A program made the translations under genes and the position numbers. 64,000 bases of DNA from Polyangium sp. 15x6. GTDB taxonomy: Bacteria > Myxococcota_A > Polyangia > Polyangiales > Polyangiaceae. Positions 26,241 to 35,043 of the stretch are shown here, one piece after another. The notes beneath the pieces were generated by a model. It worked only from the letters and a program-made list of their open reading frames with translations, was not told where the DNA came from and searched no databases. The stretch lies in the NCBI RefSeq assembly GCF_029960785.1, contig NZ_JASBQE010000005.1:124001-188000 (forward strand), in the 5' to 3' direction. Position 1 is the stretch's first letter, and each line of letters opens with the position of its first letter.

Positions 26241-28316
26241 TCACTGGTAAAGCCAGTAGTGAAACGAATGGAACGTGCCCGCCTCGCGTGGCGTGACCTC
26301 GATCTCGGTCCGGGACCAGACGCGATCCGGCGGGATTTCCAAGACACGCTCGACCCACGGGCCGGCGGGGAGCCGCGCCGAGCCGATCTCGATGCCGCCC
26401 GCGCGCACGACGAGCTCGACGTCGGTGTCGGCCGAGGCGCGCAGGACGAGCGACGCGGTGCGGCCCTGGGCGAGGTTCGTGGTGAAGCGATCGACCGCGC
26501 GGCGCATGCGGCCGCCGTCGGCGATCTCCGCGGCGGTCGTACCCTCGTCCGATCCTGCGTCCTCCCGCCGCGGCGACTCCGCCATCACCGCCACGTTGTC
26601 CTGATCCGACGCGCCGAGCCGCGCGTAGCCGTGCGTGTCCTCGGACTCGAGGTCGGAGACGTCGAGCTCGTCGGCGAGCGCGCCCTTCGGCGTCACCGCG
26701 CGCGGCAGCGCCCCCGTGCCGAGGAGCTCCCAACGCGCCTCGTGGGCGATCATCGTGGGTCCTCCAAGGATCGACTGATCGACCACGGTCTCGCGGTGCA
26801 GCTCCTCGCCGAGCACGGGCGGGCAGGCCATCCACTGCGGGTACACGATGAAGTGCGAGGGCCTTCGCTCGGCGGGGAGTTTTTCGTAGTGCTCGAAGCG
26901 TGAGCCCGCGCCGAACGTCCAGTAGCGCGACTCGCCCTCGGTCGTCAGGCCGACGACGTCGAAGGTGCGCCGGTCGGAGACGTAGGCGATCGCGCCCGTG
27001 TCGTTCACGCCGATGCGCGCGTCCGCGGGCAGGTTCTCGCGCGCCCAGAAGCCGAGCGTGACCTGCTGGTGATCGATCGCGCGCGCGCTCGTGGCGAGGT
27101 CGGAGAGCGTCCAGGGGAGCTTCGTGACGAGCGCGCCGGTGAAGAGGCCAAGGACGAGCGGCGTGACCGGCGCGCGCGCGCGGACGAAGCGACGCGCGAC
27201 GTCGCCGATCTCGCGGGCGAGGCAAGCGAGGAGGACGAAGTGCGCGGCGTAGAAGGGCCAGACGTAGCGGACGCGGTTCCAGAGGAAGCTCAGGTACGTG
27301 CACGGCAGCGCCGTCGCGAGGACGATCGCGAGGACGAACGTGCCGTGGACCGGGAGCGCGGCGCGGTGCGCGCGGGTGACGACCGCGAAGGCGCCGATGA
27401 TCGTCGGCACGAGGAAGTTCTCGGGGACGAAGACCGCGGACCACTCGCCGCCGTCGAGCACGCTCTGCCAGAGGACACGCAGATTCGACTGGATGAAGCC
27501 GATCATGCCGGCGCGGTCGTACGCGGGGTTTGCCGGCAGCCACTTGACCATCGTCGTCGACGAGGCCGCGTGCCCCGCGATCACGAGATGGAGCAGCGGC
27601 ACGAGCAGCGGACCGATCGCGGGGACGAGCGCGACGAGGCGCCGCGGCTTGCCATCGCCGCTCGGGCGGAGCGCGAGCGCGGCCACGGCGAGCGCCGAGG
27701 CGACGGCGCCTTCGGGACGAACGAGGGGCGTGAGCAAGCCGAGCGCGGCGACCTCGATCGCCTGGCGACGACCCGGCGCGGGGGATGCGGGATCGGGCTC
27801 GCAGTACGCGGCCGCGACGCGCGCCGTGCGCATGAGCATCCACGCGAAGGGGATGGTCTCCATGCCGCTCCAGGCGAACCACGCGAACGCGCCGAAGCCG
27901 AGGCACATGATCATCGCGCCCGCGCCCGCGGCGCGGCCGGCGAGGCGATGCGCGAGGCGGCCGGTCTCGACTGCGAGCGCGGCGTGCGCGAGCGTGCCGA
28001 GCAGCCACGTGGCCCAGACGAACGAGAGCCCGCGCAGGCCGAGGAGGTAGAGCGGCGCGAGGACGATCGGCCAGAGCAGGCTCGTCGCGCCCGTCGTGTA
28101 GCCCTCGCCGGGCACGTACGAGAAGAAGTGACCCTCGGCGAGGCGACGCGCGTATTGCAGATGGATGAAGGCGTCGTCGAGCGGGAGCGCGGGGCGGCCG
28201 GCGCGGTTCAGGATCCCGCGGACGGCGAGGGCGCCGAGGGCGAAGCTCACCACGAGGGGAAAGGCGTAAGGGGCCAGGCGTTTGCCCACGTCCCGAGGCG
28301 TCACGGGCGCGACCAT
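26241..28316 (-). CDS. Polytopic membrane protein, GT-C glycosyltransferase-like
   Basis: This 691-residue protein has about ten hydrophobic segments in its first 440 residues and a periplasmic C-terminal part of about 250 residues. Just after the first membrane segment it reads 'LPLDDAFIHLQYARRLAEG' (about residues 43-61). The paired acidic residues after a first membrane helix followed by 'I-x-x-x-YAR' are the hallmark of lipid-linked-sugar transferases of the GT-C class (ArnT/PMT/Emb-like). The C-terminal domain has beta-rich segments such as 'RTASLVLRASADTDVELVVR', which look like a carbohydrate-binding sandwich. It would transfer a sugar from a polyprenyl carrier in the periplasm; donor and acceptor are unknown. 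It is the only gene on this strand here. Confidence 0.75.
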   Translation of the reverse strand: MVAPVTPRDVGKRLAPYAFPLVVSFALGALAVRGILNRAGRPALPLDDAFIHLQYARRLAEGHFFSYVPGEGYTTGATSLLWPIVLAPLYLLGLRGLSFVWATWLLGTLAHAALAVETGRLAHRLAGRAAGAGAMIMCLGFGAFAWFAWSGMETIPFAWMLMRTARVAAAYCEPDPASPAPGRRQAIEVAALGLLTPLVRPEGAVASALAVAALALRPSGDGKPRRLVALVPAIGPLLVPLLHLVIAGHAASSTTMVKWLPANPAYDRAGMIGFIQSNLRVLWQSVLDGGEWSAVFVPENFLVPTIIGAFAVVTRAHRAALPVHGTFVLAIVLATALPCTYLSFLWNRVRYVWPFYAAHFVLLACLAREIGDVARRFVRARAPVTPLVLGLFTGALVTKLPWTLSDLATSARAIDHQQVTLGFWARENLPADARIGVNDTGAIAYVSDRRTFDVVGLTTEGESRYWTFGAGSRFEHYEKLPAERRPSHFIVYPQWMACPPVLGEELHRETVVDQSILGGPTMIAHEARWELLGTGALPRAVTPKGALADELDVSDLESEDTHGYARLGASDQDNVAVMAESPRREDAGSDEGTTAAEIADGGRMRRAVDRFTTNLAQGRTASLVLRASADTDVELVVRAGGIEIGSARLPAGPWVERVLEIPPDRVWSRTEIEVTPREAGTFHSFHYWLYQ

Positions 28317-28376
28317 ACCGACCTCGTCAAAGGCCCGCTACCCATCCGGCCGACGTTGTGCTTGTTTGCGCCCGCC

Positions 28377-29018
28377 ATGGTGTTCCGGCCGCGCCCCAAC
28401 CATCCCTACGCTCACGCCGCTCGCTTCCCGGACGAGGGCCCGGTCGACATCGGCTCGATCCTGCCCGGTGACGGTCCCATCGAGATCGAGATCGGCCCCG
28501 GCCGCGGAGGCTTCGTCTTCGAGCGCGCGGCGGCCGCGCCGGATCGCCGGCTGCTCGGGCTCGAGATCCGGCTGAAATGGTCGTCGATCGTGGACGAACG
28601 GCTCAAGAAGCAGGGCCTCGGCGCGCGCGCGCGTGTGCTCAACGCGGACGCGCGCGAGGCGCTCTCCCGGCTCGGCCCGGACGCCTCGATCGACACGTTT
28701 TTCATGCACTTCCCCGATCCCTGGTGGAAGAAGAAGCACGCGAAGCGCCTCGTCATGGGGCCCGGTCTGCTCGACTCGATCGCGCGGCTCTTGCGTGACG
28801 GCGGCGCGTTTTACGTGCAGACGGACGTCGCGGAGCGGGCGGAGATGTACGAGGCGCAGATCGGCGCGCACGAGGCGTTCGAGCCGAGCGGCGACGAGCC
28901 GGGTTCGGCGCGGATGGCCGAGAACCCGTACAACGCGCGGAGCCCGCGCGAGCACCACGCCATCGCGGACGGGCTGCCCGTGACGCGCTTGCGGTATCGC
29001 CGCCGCTCGCGCTCGTAA
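28377..29018 (+). CDS. trmB: tRNA (guanine-N7-)-methyltransferase
   Basis: This 213-residue SAM-dependent methyltransferase should make m7G46 in the tRNA variable loop. It has the SAM-binding strand EIEIGPGRGGF (about residues 37-47) and the TrmB-specific motif HFPDPWWKKKHAKRLV (about residues 111-126), and ends in a Tyr/Arg-rich tail. Usual family length is about 200-240 residues. The frame is open far upstream, but homology starts at the ATG at 28377. It is convergent with the kinase gene, only five bases between stops. Confidence 0.93.
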   Translation: MVFRPRPNHPYAHAARFPDEGPVDIGSILPGDGPIEIEIGPGRGGFVFERAAAAPDRRLLGLEIRLKWSSIVDERLKKQGLGARARVLNADAREALSRLGPDASIDTFFMHFPDPWWKKKHAKRLVMGPGLLDSIARLLRDGGAFYVQTDVAERAEMYEAQIGAHEAFEPSGDEPGSARMAENPYNARSPREHHAIADGLPVTRLRYRRRSRS

Positions 29019-29023
29019 CGCGC

Positions 29024-31063
29024 TCAGTTCAGCTTGAAGGCCGCGCGCGCGACCTCGCCGGCCTTCACCTGCACGGCCTGCGACTGCGAGGCGCCGCCGC
29101 CTTCGGGCTTGCACGAGACGCGCGCGGTCCCTGCGTTGACCACGGCCTCGACGGGCGTGGACCCGTAGCCGACGCCGTTGATCGTCACGTTGCAGAAGCC
29201 GCCCTTCGACGTGACGCGCACCTTGCCGCTGCCGCCGCCGCCACCGGCGCCCGCGGCGGGCGGGCTGCTCGTGCTCGCGGCCGCGGCGCTGTTCGGATCG
29301 GCCTTCACGAGCCGCTCCTGGATGACCTTCGTCTCGCCTTGCTCGGCGGTGAACGTGATCGTCTTCGGCACGTAGCCCGAGAGCTGGAGCACGAGCTTGT
29401 GCTCCTCGCCCGCGGAGAGGCCTTCGAGTTTGTCGACCACGCCCTTCAGCTGCTTGTTGTCGAGCCAGACCGTCGCGGGGGGATCGATCTTGAGCACCAC
29501 CGTGACCGATCCGGTCTTCATCACGGCCTGGACGGCGCGCAGGGGCGCCTGCTCCGTCAGCGTGATCGACTCGCGGTGCGCCTCGAAGCCTTCCTTCGTC
29601 AGCTTGACCTTGATCTCGCTGTCGAGCGGCAGCCCCTCGATCTTCGCGGGCGTGACCTGCTTCTGCAGCTCGCCGTTGATCCAGATCGAGCAACCCTCGT
29701 CCGCGCCGCACTTGACGTCGAGCGCGCCCTTCGTCTCTCGCGCGCGGGCTGTCGCCTGGCTGCTCGCGTCGGCGATGAGCTTCGCCTCGCGCTCCGCGGC
29801 TTGCTTGCGCATGTAGAAGAAGCCGCTCACGCCGGCGGCCACCACGGCGGCGAGCGCGATCCAGAGCCCCACGCTCGAGCGCTTCGGCAGCGGCGTCGAC
29901 GCGCCCGTCGCCGACATGCCCCCGCCCGCCGTCACGATGCCTTCGTACATCGAGGGGCTGTGCTGCAGGGCGATGATGTCGGCGAGCTGCTTGACGTCCT
30001 GCAGCGCCTCCTTCTGCTGCTCCAGTTTGTCCTGGAACAGGGACTGCATCCACTGCGTGAGGCTGATCTGCGAGACGGGGATGCGCTCCTCGCGCACGAA
30101 CGCCTCGAGGTCGCTCTGCATCTCGCGCGCGCTCTGGTAGCGATCCTCGCGCTTCTTCTCGAGCGACTTCATCACGATGCGCTCGAGCGCGGGCGGGTAG
30201 CCGGGTTTGACCTGGCTCGGGCGCGGATACTCCTTCTCGCAGATGAGCTTCAGCGTCTCGAACTCGCTCGATCCCTTGAAGAGGCGTTTGCCCGTGGTGA
30301 GCTCGAAGATCAGCACGCCGACCGCGAAGATGTCGCTGCGCCAGTCGACGTCGCCGCCCGACGCCTGCTCGGGCGACATGTACGGGACTTTGCCCTTGAG
30401 CTGACCGTCCTTCGTGTCCTCGCCGACCTGCGAGCTCGACTTGGCCACGCCGAAGTCGACGATCTTCACGTCGCCCGAGAACGTGCACACGATGTTCTGC
30501 GGCGAGATGTCGCGATGCACGATGTGCAGGAGGTTGCCCTCGAGGTCGCGCTTCTCGTGCGCGTAGGCGAGGCCCGCGCAGGTGCCGAGGCCGATCGCGA
30601 CGGCGTGCTCCAGCGGGAACTCGGTGAGGCCCTTCTTGCGCATCGCGCGGACGATGGAGCGGATGTCCTCGCCGTGGATGTGCTCCATGGCGATGAAGTA
30701 CGTCCCGTCGACCTGCCCGACGTCGAAGGTCTGCACGATGTTCGGGTGCGACATCGTCGCGGCGACGCGCGCCTCGTGCAGGAGCATCTCGATGAACGCC
30801 TGGTCGTTGTTCATCGAGGGCAAGATCCGCTTGATGACGATGAGCTTCTCGAAGCCCGCGACCGAGCGGTGCAAGGCGAGGAAGATCTCCGCCATCCCGC
30901 CGGCCGCCAGCCGACGCAGAAGCGTGTACTTGCCGAACTGGCGCGGCAGGTTCTCTTCAGGGAGCGAGGCCAGGTTGATCCCCGCGTCGTCCTGTGGCTC
31001 TCCGCCCGCGCGCTGCACCATCCCGTAATCCCGTCTGTCCGTAAGGTTACGGCGCAGCATCAT
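29024..31063 (-). CDS. Ser/Thr protein kinase with membrane segment and PEGA-type repeats
   Basis: This kinase of about 679 residues has a Hanks-type domain (residues 45-320): glycine loop LAAGGMAE, catalytic Lys in VIKRI (78), HRD (183-185), DFG (203-205) and YMSPEQASG. A hydrophobic segment follows at about 392-415, so the kinase faces the cytoplasm and the rest the periplasm. The outer part holds three PEGA-like beta-repeats ('CSIWINGELQKQVTPAKIEG', 'ATVWLDNKQLKG', 'CNVTINGVGYGSTPVEAVV') with a Ser/Gly/Pro linker. This is a typical myxobacterial receptor kinase. The start is uncertain: ATG at 31063 (used here) or 31060, or 31021, none with a good ribosome-binding site. It may act on FHA proteins such as the activator at 17563-19503; this is speculative. 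Confidence 0.9.
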   Translation of the reverse strand: MMLRRNLTDRRDYGMVQRAGGEPQDDAGINLASLPEENLPRQFGKYTLLRRLAAGGMAEIFLALHRSVAGFEKLIVIKRILPSMNNDQAFIEMLLHEARVAATMSHPNIVQTFDVGQVDGTYFIAMEHIHGEDIRSIVRAMRKKGLTEFPLEHAVAIGLGTCAGLAYAHEKRDLEGNLLHIVHRDISPQNIVCTFSGDVKIVDFGVAKSSSQVGEDTKDGQLKGKVPYMSPEQASGGDVDWRSDIFAVGVLIFELTTGKRLFKGSSEFETLKLICEKEYPRPSQVKPGYPPALERIVMKSLEKKREDRYQSAREMQSDLEAFVREERIPVSQISLTQWMQSLFQDKLEQQKEALQDVKQLADIIALQHSPSMYEGIVTAGGGMSATGASTPLPKRSSVGLWIALAAVVAAGVSGFFYMRKQAAEREAKLIADASSQATARARETKGALDVKCGADEGCSIWINGELQKQVTPAKIEGLPLDSEIKVKLTKEGFEAHRESITLTEQAPLRAVQAVMKTGSVTVVLKIDPPATVWLDNKQLKGVVDKLEGLSAGEEHKLVLQLSGYVPKTITFTAEQGETKVIQERLVKADPNSAAAASTSSPPAAGAGGGGGSGKVRVTSKGGFCNVTINGVGYGSTPVEAVVNAGTARVSCKPEGGGASQSQAVQVKAGEVARAAFKLN

Positions 31064-31148
31064 GACATGGTAGCTCGTGGTGTCGACGGATTCTTCCACC
31101 CGCGCGCCGTCTCGCCCTCCCTCCCGGTGGCACGCCCTCCGGCTAGAA

Positions 31149-32522
31149 ATGAGCGCAAGATCCATGCTAGGCAGCGTCGTGTCCCCGTCTCCTTCGACCC
31201 TGCGCGTCCTCCCTCGCATCACCGTCGCGCTTTCCATCACGGCGGCGCTGCTCGGGACCTCGACCGCCGCCGATGCGGCATCGATCCGCAAGGGCCCGTA
31301 CCTGCAAGCGCTCGGCCCGTCGGCCGTCACGATCAAGCTGGAGCTCTCGACGCCGGAGCCGGCGACGATCCTCGTGACCGGGCCTTCGGGGTTCAGCACG
31401 TCGAAGGCGTCGGCGTCGGAGAAGCGCTTCCACGCGATCCGGGTCGATGGGCTCTCGCCCGCGACGACGTACGCGTATCGCGTGAAGGTCGGCGACGTGG
31501 AGAGCCGGCCCGTGGATTTCACCACCGCGCCCGCGGATGACCGCCCCTTCAAGTTCATCGCCTACGGCGACAGCCGCTCGGACCCCGCGGCGCACGCGGC
31601 CGTCGCGCGGGTCATCGAAGTCGCGCCCGGCGACTTCTTCGTGCACACGGGCGACATGGTCCAGGACGGCGACAACGAGGCGCAGTGGCAGGAGTTCTTC
31701 GGCATCGAGGGCAAGCTGCTCGGCAGCCGGTGCATCTTCGTCGCCGTCGGCAACCACGAGCTCACGGCGCCCGATCCCACGGGGCAGGTGAACTTCCTCC
31801 GGTACTTCGCGGCGACCGAGACGGACGGCCGGGAGCGCCCGCACCTCTACGGCTCGTTCCGCTGGTCGAACACGCGGTTCTTCCTGCTGAACGCGATGGA
31901 TACGTGGACCGGCGACGAGAAGGAGTGGCTACGCGCGGAGCTCGCGAGCGCGCGCGACGAGCCGGGGCTCGTGCATCGGATCGCCGTGATGCACCACGGA
32001 CCGTTCTCGAGCGGCTACCACGGCGGCAACGCGCGCCTCGCCTCGCAAGGGATCATCCCGATGCTGCGGGACAACAAGGTCGAGCTCGTGATCGCGGGGC
32101 ACGACCACATCTACGAGCGCGGCGAAGGGCAGGGGCTCAAGTACATCGTGTCGGGAGGCGCGGGCGCGCCGCTCTACCAGCAGCGCAGCCGCGCGCCGGA
32201 GCAGCGGTACTTCGAGTCGGTGCATCACTTCCTCGAATTCGCGGTCGACGGCCCCGAGGTCAACGTCCTCGCCCGCCGCGCGAGCGGGAGCGTGATCGAG
32301 CAGTGCAGTTACCGGGGGACGGAGAGCTGGTCCTGCAAATCCGACGAGAAGAAGCCCGCCACCGCCGCCACGCCCGCGACGACACGAGCGAGCACCGCCT
32401 GCGCCTGCGCGGTCCCGGGGAGCGCGTCCGGGAACGCGGGCGGGGCCACGGCGCTCGTCGCCCTCGCCGCGCTCGGGGCCCTCGGGGCCAGGCGCCGCGT
32501 TTCGTCCGCGGGAGATACTTGA
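31149..32522 (+). CDS. Exported metallophosphoesterase with MYXO-CTERM-like anchor
   Basis: The 457-residue precursor has a signal peptide (core 'ITVALSITAALLGTSTAADA', cleavage near residue 43), a fibronectin-III-like domain (residues 50-130) and a calcineurin-type metallophosphoesterase domain with AYGDSRSD, HTGDMVQDGD, VGNHEL, VMHHGPF and GHDHIYERG as the five metal-binding motifs. This is the layout of purple-acid-phosphatase-like enzymes. The C terminus has CACAVPG, a Gly-rich turn, a hydrophobic stretch and RRR, matching a MYXO-CTERM sorting signal that anchors proteins to the envelope. It hydrolyses phosphate esters outside the cell, substrate unknown. Start choice between 31149 and 31164 is open. 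A lipoprotein gene follows after 32 bases. Confidence 0.87.
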   Translation: MSARSMLGSVVSPSPSTLRVLPRITVALSITAALLGTSTAADAASIRKGPYLQALGPSAVTIKLELSTPEPATILVTGPSGFSTSKASASEKRFHAIRVDGLSPATTYAYRVKVGDVESRPVDFTTAPADDRPFKFIAYGDSRSDPAAHAAVARVIEVAPGDFFVHTGDMVQDGDNEAQWQEFFGIEGKLLGSRCIFVAVGNHELTAPDPTGQVNFLRYFAATETDGRERPHLYGSFRWSNTRFFLLNAMDTWTGDEKEWLRAELASARDEPGLVHRIAVMHHGPFSSGYHGGNARLASQGIIPMLRDNKVELVIAGHDHIYERGEGQGLKYIVSGGAGAPLYQQRSRAPEQRYFESVHHFLEFAVDGPEVNVLARRASGSVIEQCSYRGTESWSCKSDEKKPATAATPATTRASTACACAVPGSASGNAGGATALVALAALGALGARRRVSSAGDT

Positions 32523-32554
32523 TCACCGGCCGAGCCCGGGGATATCGTCCCGCC

Positions 32555-33100
32555 ATGCCTCGTTTGGCCTCGCTCGTCTCGACCGCGTCCGCGCTGGCTC
32601 TTCTCGGCAGCGTGCTGCTCGGCTGCGCCACGTACCGTCAGGATCTGGAGCGGGCGCAGAAGCACTACGAGGAGAACCAGTACGAGAAGGCGCTCGCGCT
32701 CTTCCGCGTGCTCGAGCCCGACATCGACTCGCTCTCCGACGCCGAGCAGGCGAAGTACGCGTACCTCCGCGGCATGACGGACTACCGGCTCGCGGGGCTC
32801 TCGCTCGCCGCGAACGTGCCGGGCGGCGTGGCCGATCCGAAGCGCGGCTACCGCGACAACGCGCGCCACTGGCTCGCCGTCGCCGCCGCCACCGAGAAGA
32901 ACACGCCGGGCGGGCTCACGGCCGACGAGAAGAAGCGGCTCGAAGACGCGCTGTCGGATCTCAACAAGGACGTGTACGGCGGCGTCGAGAGCGTCGAGGA
33001 CAAGGCAGAAGGCACGAAGAAGCCCGAAGACGCCGCCGAGAAGAAGGAAGATCCCAGCGCGGCTCCCGCGGCCCCGGCTCCGACGCCGGCGCCGAAGTAG
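32555..33100 (+). CDS. Small TPR-like lipoprotein
   Basis: The 181-residue precursor has a lipoprotein signal ending in LLGC (Cys about residue 24). The mature part begins with a TPR-type helix pair ('LERAQKHYEENQYEKALALF') and stays helical to about residue 135. The last 40 residues are Lys/Glu then Pro/Ala-rich and disordered. It is probably a periplasmic envelope lipoprotein with a protein-binding role. It follows the phosphoesterase gene in the same direction and precedes a strong hairpin terminator. No specific family is recognised. Confidence 0.78.
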   Translation: MPRLASLVSTASALALLGSVLLGCATYRQDLERAQKHYEENQYEKALALFRVLEPDIDSLSDAEQAKYAYLRGMTDYRLAGLSLAANVPGGVADPKRGYRDNARHWLAVAAATEKNTPGGLTADEKKRLEDALSDLNKDVYGGVESVEDKAEGTKKPEDAAEKKEDPSAAPAAPAPTPAPK

Positions 33101-33123
33101 AGCTCGCCGAGGCCTGAAACGCC

Positions 33124-33159
33124 GAGAGCGCCGCATCGGCCTTGCCGATCGGCGCTCTC
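33124..33159. terminator. Bidirectional hairpin between convergent genes
   Basis: GAGAGCGCCG and CGGCGCTCTC (10 bp) enclose ATCGGC/GCCGAT (6 bp) with one bulged C and loop CTT. It lies 23 bases after the lipoprotein stop and 80 bases from the stop of the DUF465-type gene. T content after it is modest (GTTCGTTCG), so it may end transcription from both sides with limited efficiency. Confidence 0.6.
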
Positions 33160-33239
33160 GTTCGTTCGAAGGGCCCTCTCTCATGATGGGGGGCCGAGGC
33201 TCGCTCCGGACTTCTCTCTCGTGTCCGGTCGCCCGTAGG

Positions 33240-33446
33240 TCAGGACGTTCCCCGGCGGAGGGCGTGAATCTCGTCCTTCGCCTTGAGTTTTTGCTTCTTC
33301 AGCTCGGCCATCTCGAGCTGCTCGGAGGGCGTCAGATACGCGTGTCGCCCGAGCTCGGCGAGGCGCTCGTCGAGCTCCCGATGGCGCATCTCCGCATGGT
33401 TCAGCCGCTCGGCATCGGAATCGGTCTCGGTCACCCGCTTCATCAT
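33240..33446 (-). CDS. Small DUF465/YdcH-like coiled protein
   Basis: This 68-residue all-helical protein has a heptad-like pattern and a turn at 'HAYLTPSEQLEMAELKKQKL', followed by KDEIHALRRG. This helix-turn-helix hairpin with 'L-K-x-x-K-L-x-x-K-D-E-I' is the signature of the YdcH/DUF465 family, whose function is not established. The ATG at 33446 (then a second ATG) sits five bases after AGGAGG; a GTG at 33452 is too close to that site. It is monocistronic and divergent from the TPR lipoprotein gene, with a 290-bp spacer in which I see no further gene. Confidence 0.8.
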   Translation of the reverse strand: MMKRVTETDSDAERLNHAEMRHRELDERLAELGRHAYLTPSEQLEMAELKKQKLKAKDEIHALRRGTS

Positions 33447-33736
33447 GCCCACCTCCTGGTGAGGGCTCCCGTCTCACTGCTGCGAAGAGCCCCGTTCGCT
33501 GGTCCATCATCGAGCCGGCCCCCGAGGACGGGGAGCCGCCGCGATGATTTCAAGGTACCCTAGGACGAGCAGCCTCGGATCCCCTTTCCGCGTGGCTCAT
33601 GTGCTTCTTCGGTCGACGTTTTCCACTCGGGTCGGGTTCGTCCTTGTCGCCTCCGGCCGCCCCACGCGACGCGCCGGAGAGGTGGTCTCCCGCGATGGAG
33701 ACACGAGAAACCAGGGCCCGAGTGGTTGGGGTAGGG

Positions 33737-34894
33737 ATGTTTTTTTTCACGCGCACGTGCCTCGCTCTCGCTCTCGCCGGCTTGCTCGCGGGGTGTGGTT
33801 CGTCCGCACCTCGGCCCGAGGTTCGAACGCCCGCGCCGAAGGCCGAGGGCGGACCCGTGATCGAGGTCTCGCCCGTCGTGGTCTCGCCGTATTCCGAGGC
33901 CGAGCTCGTGCAGGAGTTCGAGCGGGCGAAGGCGCTGCTCCTCGGCGGGAAGTCTCGCGAAGCCGCCGAGGTCTTCGACAAGCTCACGCGGCATGCGCCC
34001 GACGGGGAGGTCGGGGCGGCGAGCCTCTACAACGCGGCCGTCGCGTACGAGGCGCTCGGGGAGCGGGAGGCGTCGGCCGCGCGGCTGCGGGAGCATTTGC
34101 GGCGCTTTCCGGGCCACGTCCTCGAGCGCAGCGCGCTGTTTCGTCTTGGTCGAGCGCTCGCGTACCTGGAGCGCTGGGCCGAGCTCGTCGCCGTCTCGGA
34201 GAAGCTCCTCGCGCGGCAGGACCTCGCGGTGCTGGAGGTGATCGAGGCACGCGGGGCGCGGGCGCTGGGGCTCGTGGAGCAGGACCTCGTGGAGGAGGCG
34301 GCGCGCGAGGTCTCGGTGGCGCGGGACCTCGTCGAGCGCGAGCGTCTGGGCGAGGCGGGCAAGCCCCCGATCGAGCTCGCGCAGCTCTGGTTCGCGGTAG
34401 GCGAGGTGCGACGGAAGCGGAGCGAGGCGATCAAGTTCGAGCCCGTACCCCCGAACTTCGCCGACACACTCGAGAAGCGCTGCCAGGGCCTGCTCGACGC
34501 GCAGGGGGCGTACACCGAGGCGATGCGGAGCCTCGACGCGCACTGGTCGGCGATGGCGGGCTACCGCGTGGGTCAGCTCTACCAGGAGCTACACCGCGAC
34601 GTGATGCGGGTGCCTCCGCCCGCGGCGGCGGACACGGTGCGCAAGCGGCAGCTCTTCGAGGGGGCGATGCGGCTGCGCTACCGCGTGCTCCTGGAGAAGG
34701 GGCTCAAGATGATGGAGGGGACGGTGCGGCTCGGGGATCGCACGGGGGAGGCGTCGGCGTGGATCGGGCGGGCGCGGGAGGCCGAGCGTGCGCTCGAGCT
34801 TTCGCTTGCCGACGAGAAGGCGGCGCTCGATCGGCTCCCGTTCACCGAGGACGAGCTCCGGGAGGCGCTCGAGGCGCTGAAGAAGAAGCCGTGA
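33737..34894 (+). CDS. Helical repeat (TPR-type) lipoprotein
   Basis: The 385-residue precursor has a lipobox LAGC at about residue 20. The mature protein is helical with TPR-like pairs: 'AKALLLGGKSREAAEVFDKL', 'AASLYNAAVAYEALGEREAS' and 'HVLERSALFRLGRALAYLE'. It is likely a periplasmic adapter on the inner or outer membrane. The ATG at 33737 is chosen because the signal peptide starts there; an in-frame extension to 33599 is out of keeping. It stands alone between divergent and convergent neighbours, with two perfect hairpins after its stop. Function unknown. Confidence 0.78.
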   Translation: MFFFTRTCLALALAGLLAGCGSSAPRPEVRTPAPKAEGGPVIEVSPVVVSPYSEAELVQEFERAKALLLGGKSREAAEVFDKLTRHAPDGEVGAASLYNAAVAYEALGEREASAARLREHLRRFPGHVLERSALFRLGRALAYLERWAELVAVSEKLLARQDLAVLEVIEARGARALGLVEQDLVEEAAREVSVARDLVERERLGEAGKPPIELAQLWFAVGEVRRKRSEAIKFEPVPPNFADTLEKRCQGLLDAQGAYTEAMRSLDAHWSAMAGYRVGQLYQELHRDVMRVPPPAAADTVRKRQLFEGAMRLRYRVLLEKGLKMMEGTVRLGDRTGEASAWIGRAREAERALELSLADEKAALDRLPFTEDELREALEALKKKP

Positions 34895-34955
34895 AGCGAC
34901 GAACTTGTTCGGCGCTTTGCGAGATCGCGAAGCGAGCTCGCCTCGGGGGGTGAAT

Positions 34956-35002
34956 CGTCCGGGCTTTGCCCGGACGAGAGGGGGACGCGAGGCGTCCCCC
35001 TC
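34956..35002. terminator. Twin perfect hairpins between convergent genes
   Basis: The first hairpin is CGTCCGGGC TTT GCCCGGACG (34956-34976, 9-bp stem). The second is GAGGGGGACGC GAG GCGTCCCCCTC (34978-35002, 11-bp stem). One base separates them. Neither has a long T tract, so they may act as a bidirectional barrier or be part of a dispersed palindromic repeat. Confidence 0.6.
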
Positions 35003-35043
35003 GGGACGAGAGGTGCATCCGGGCTCGAGCGCCCGGCGAGCCT

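Noticed and set aside
27069-28376. In-frame 5' extension of trmB
   Set aside because: It reads through the opposite strand of the membrane protein gene; TrmB homology begins at the ATG at 28377.
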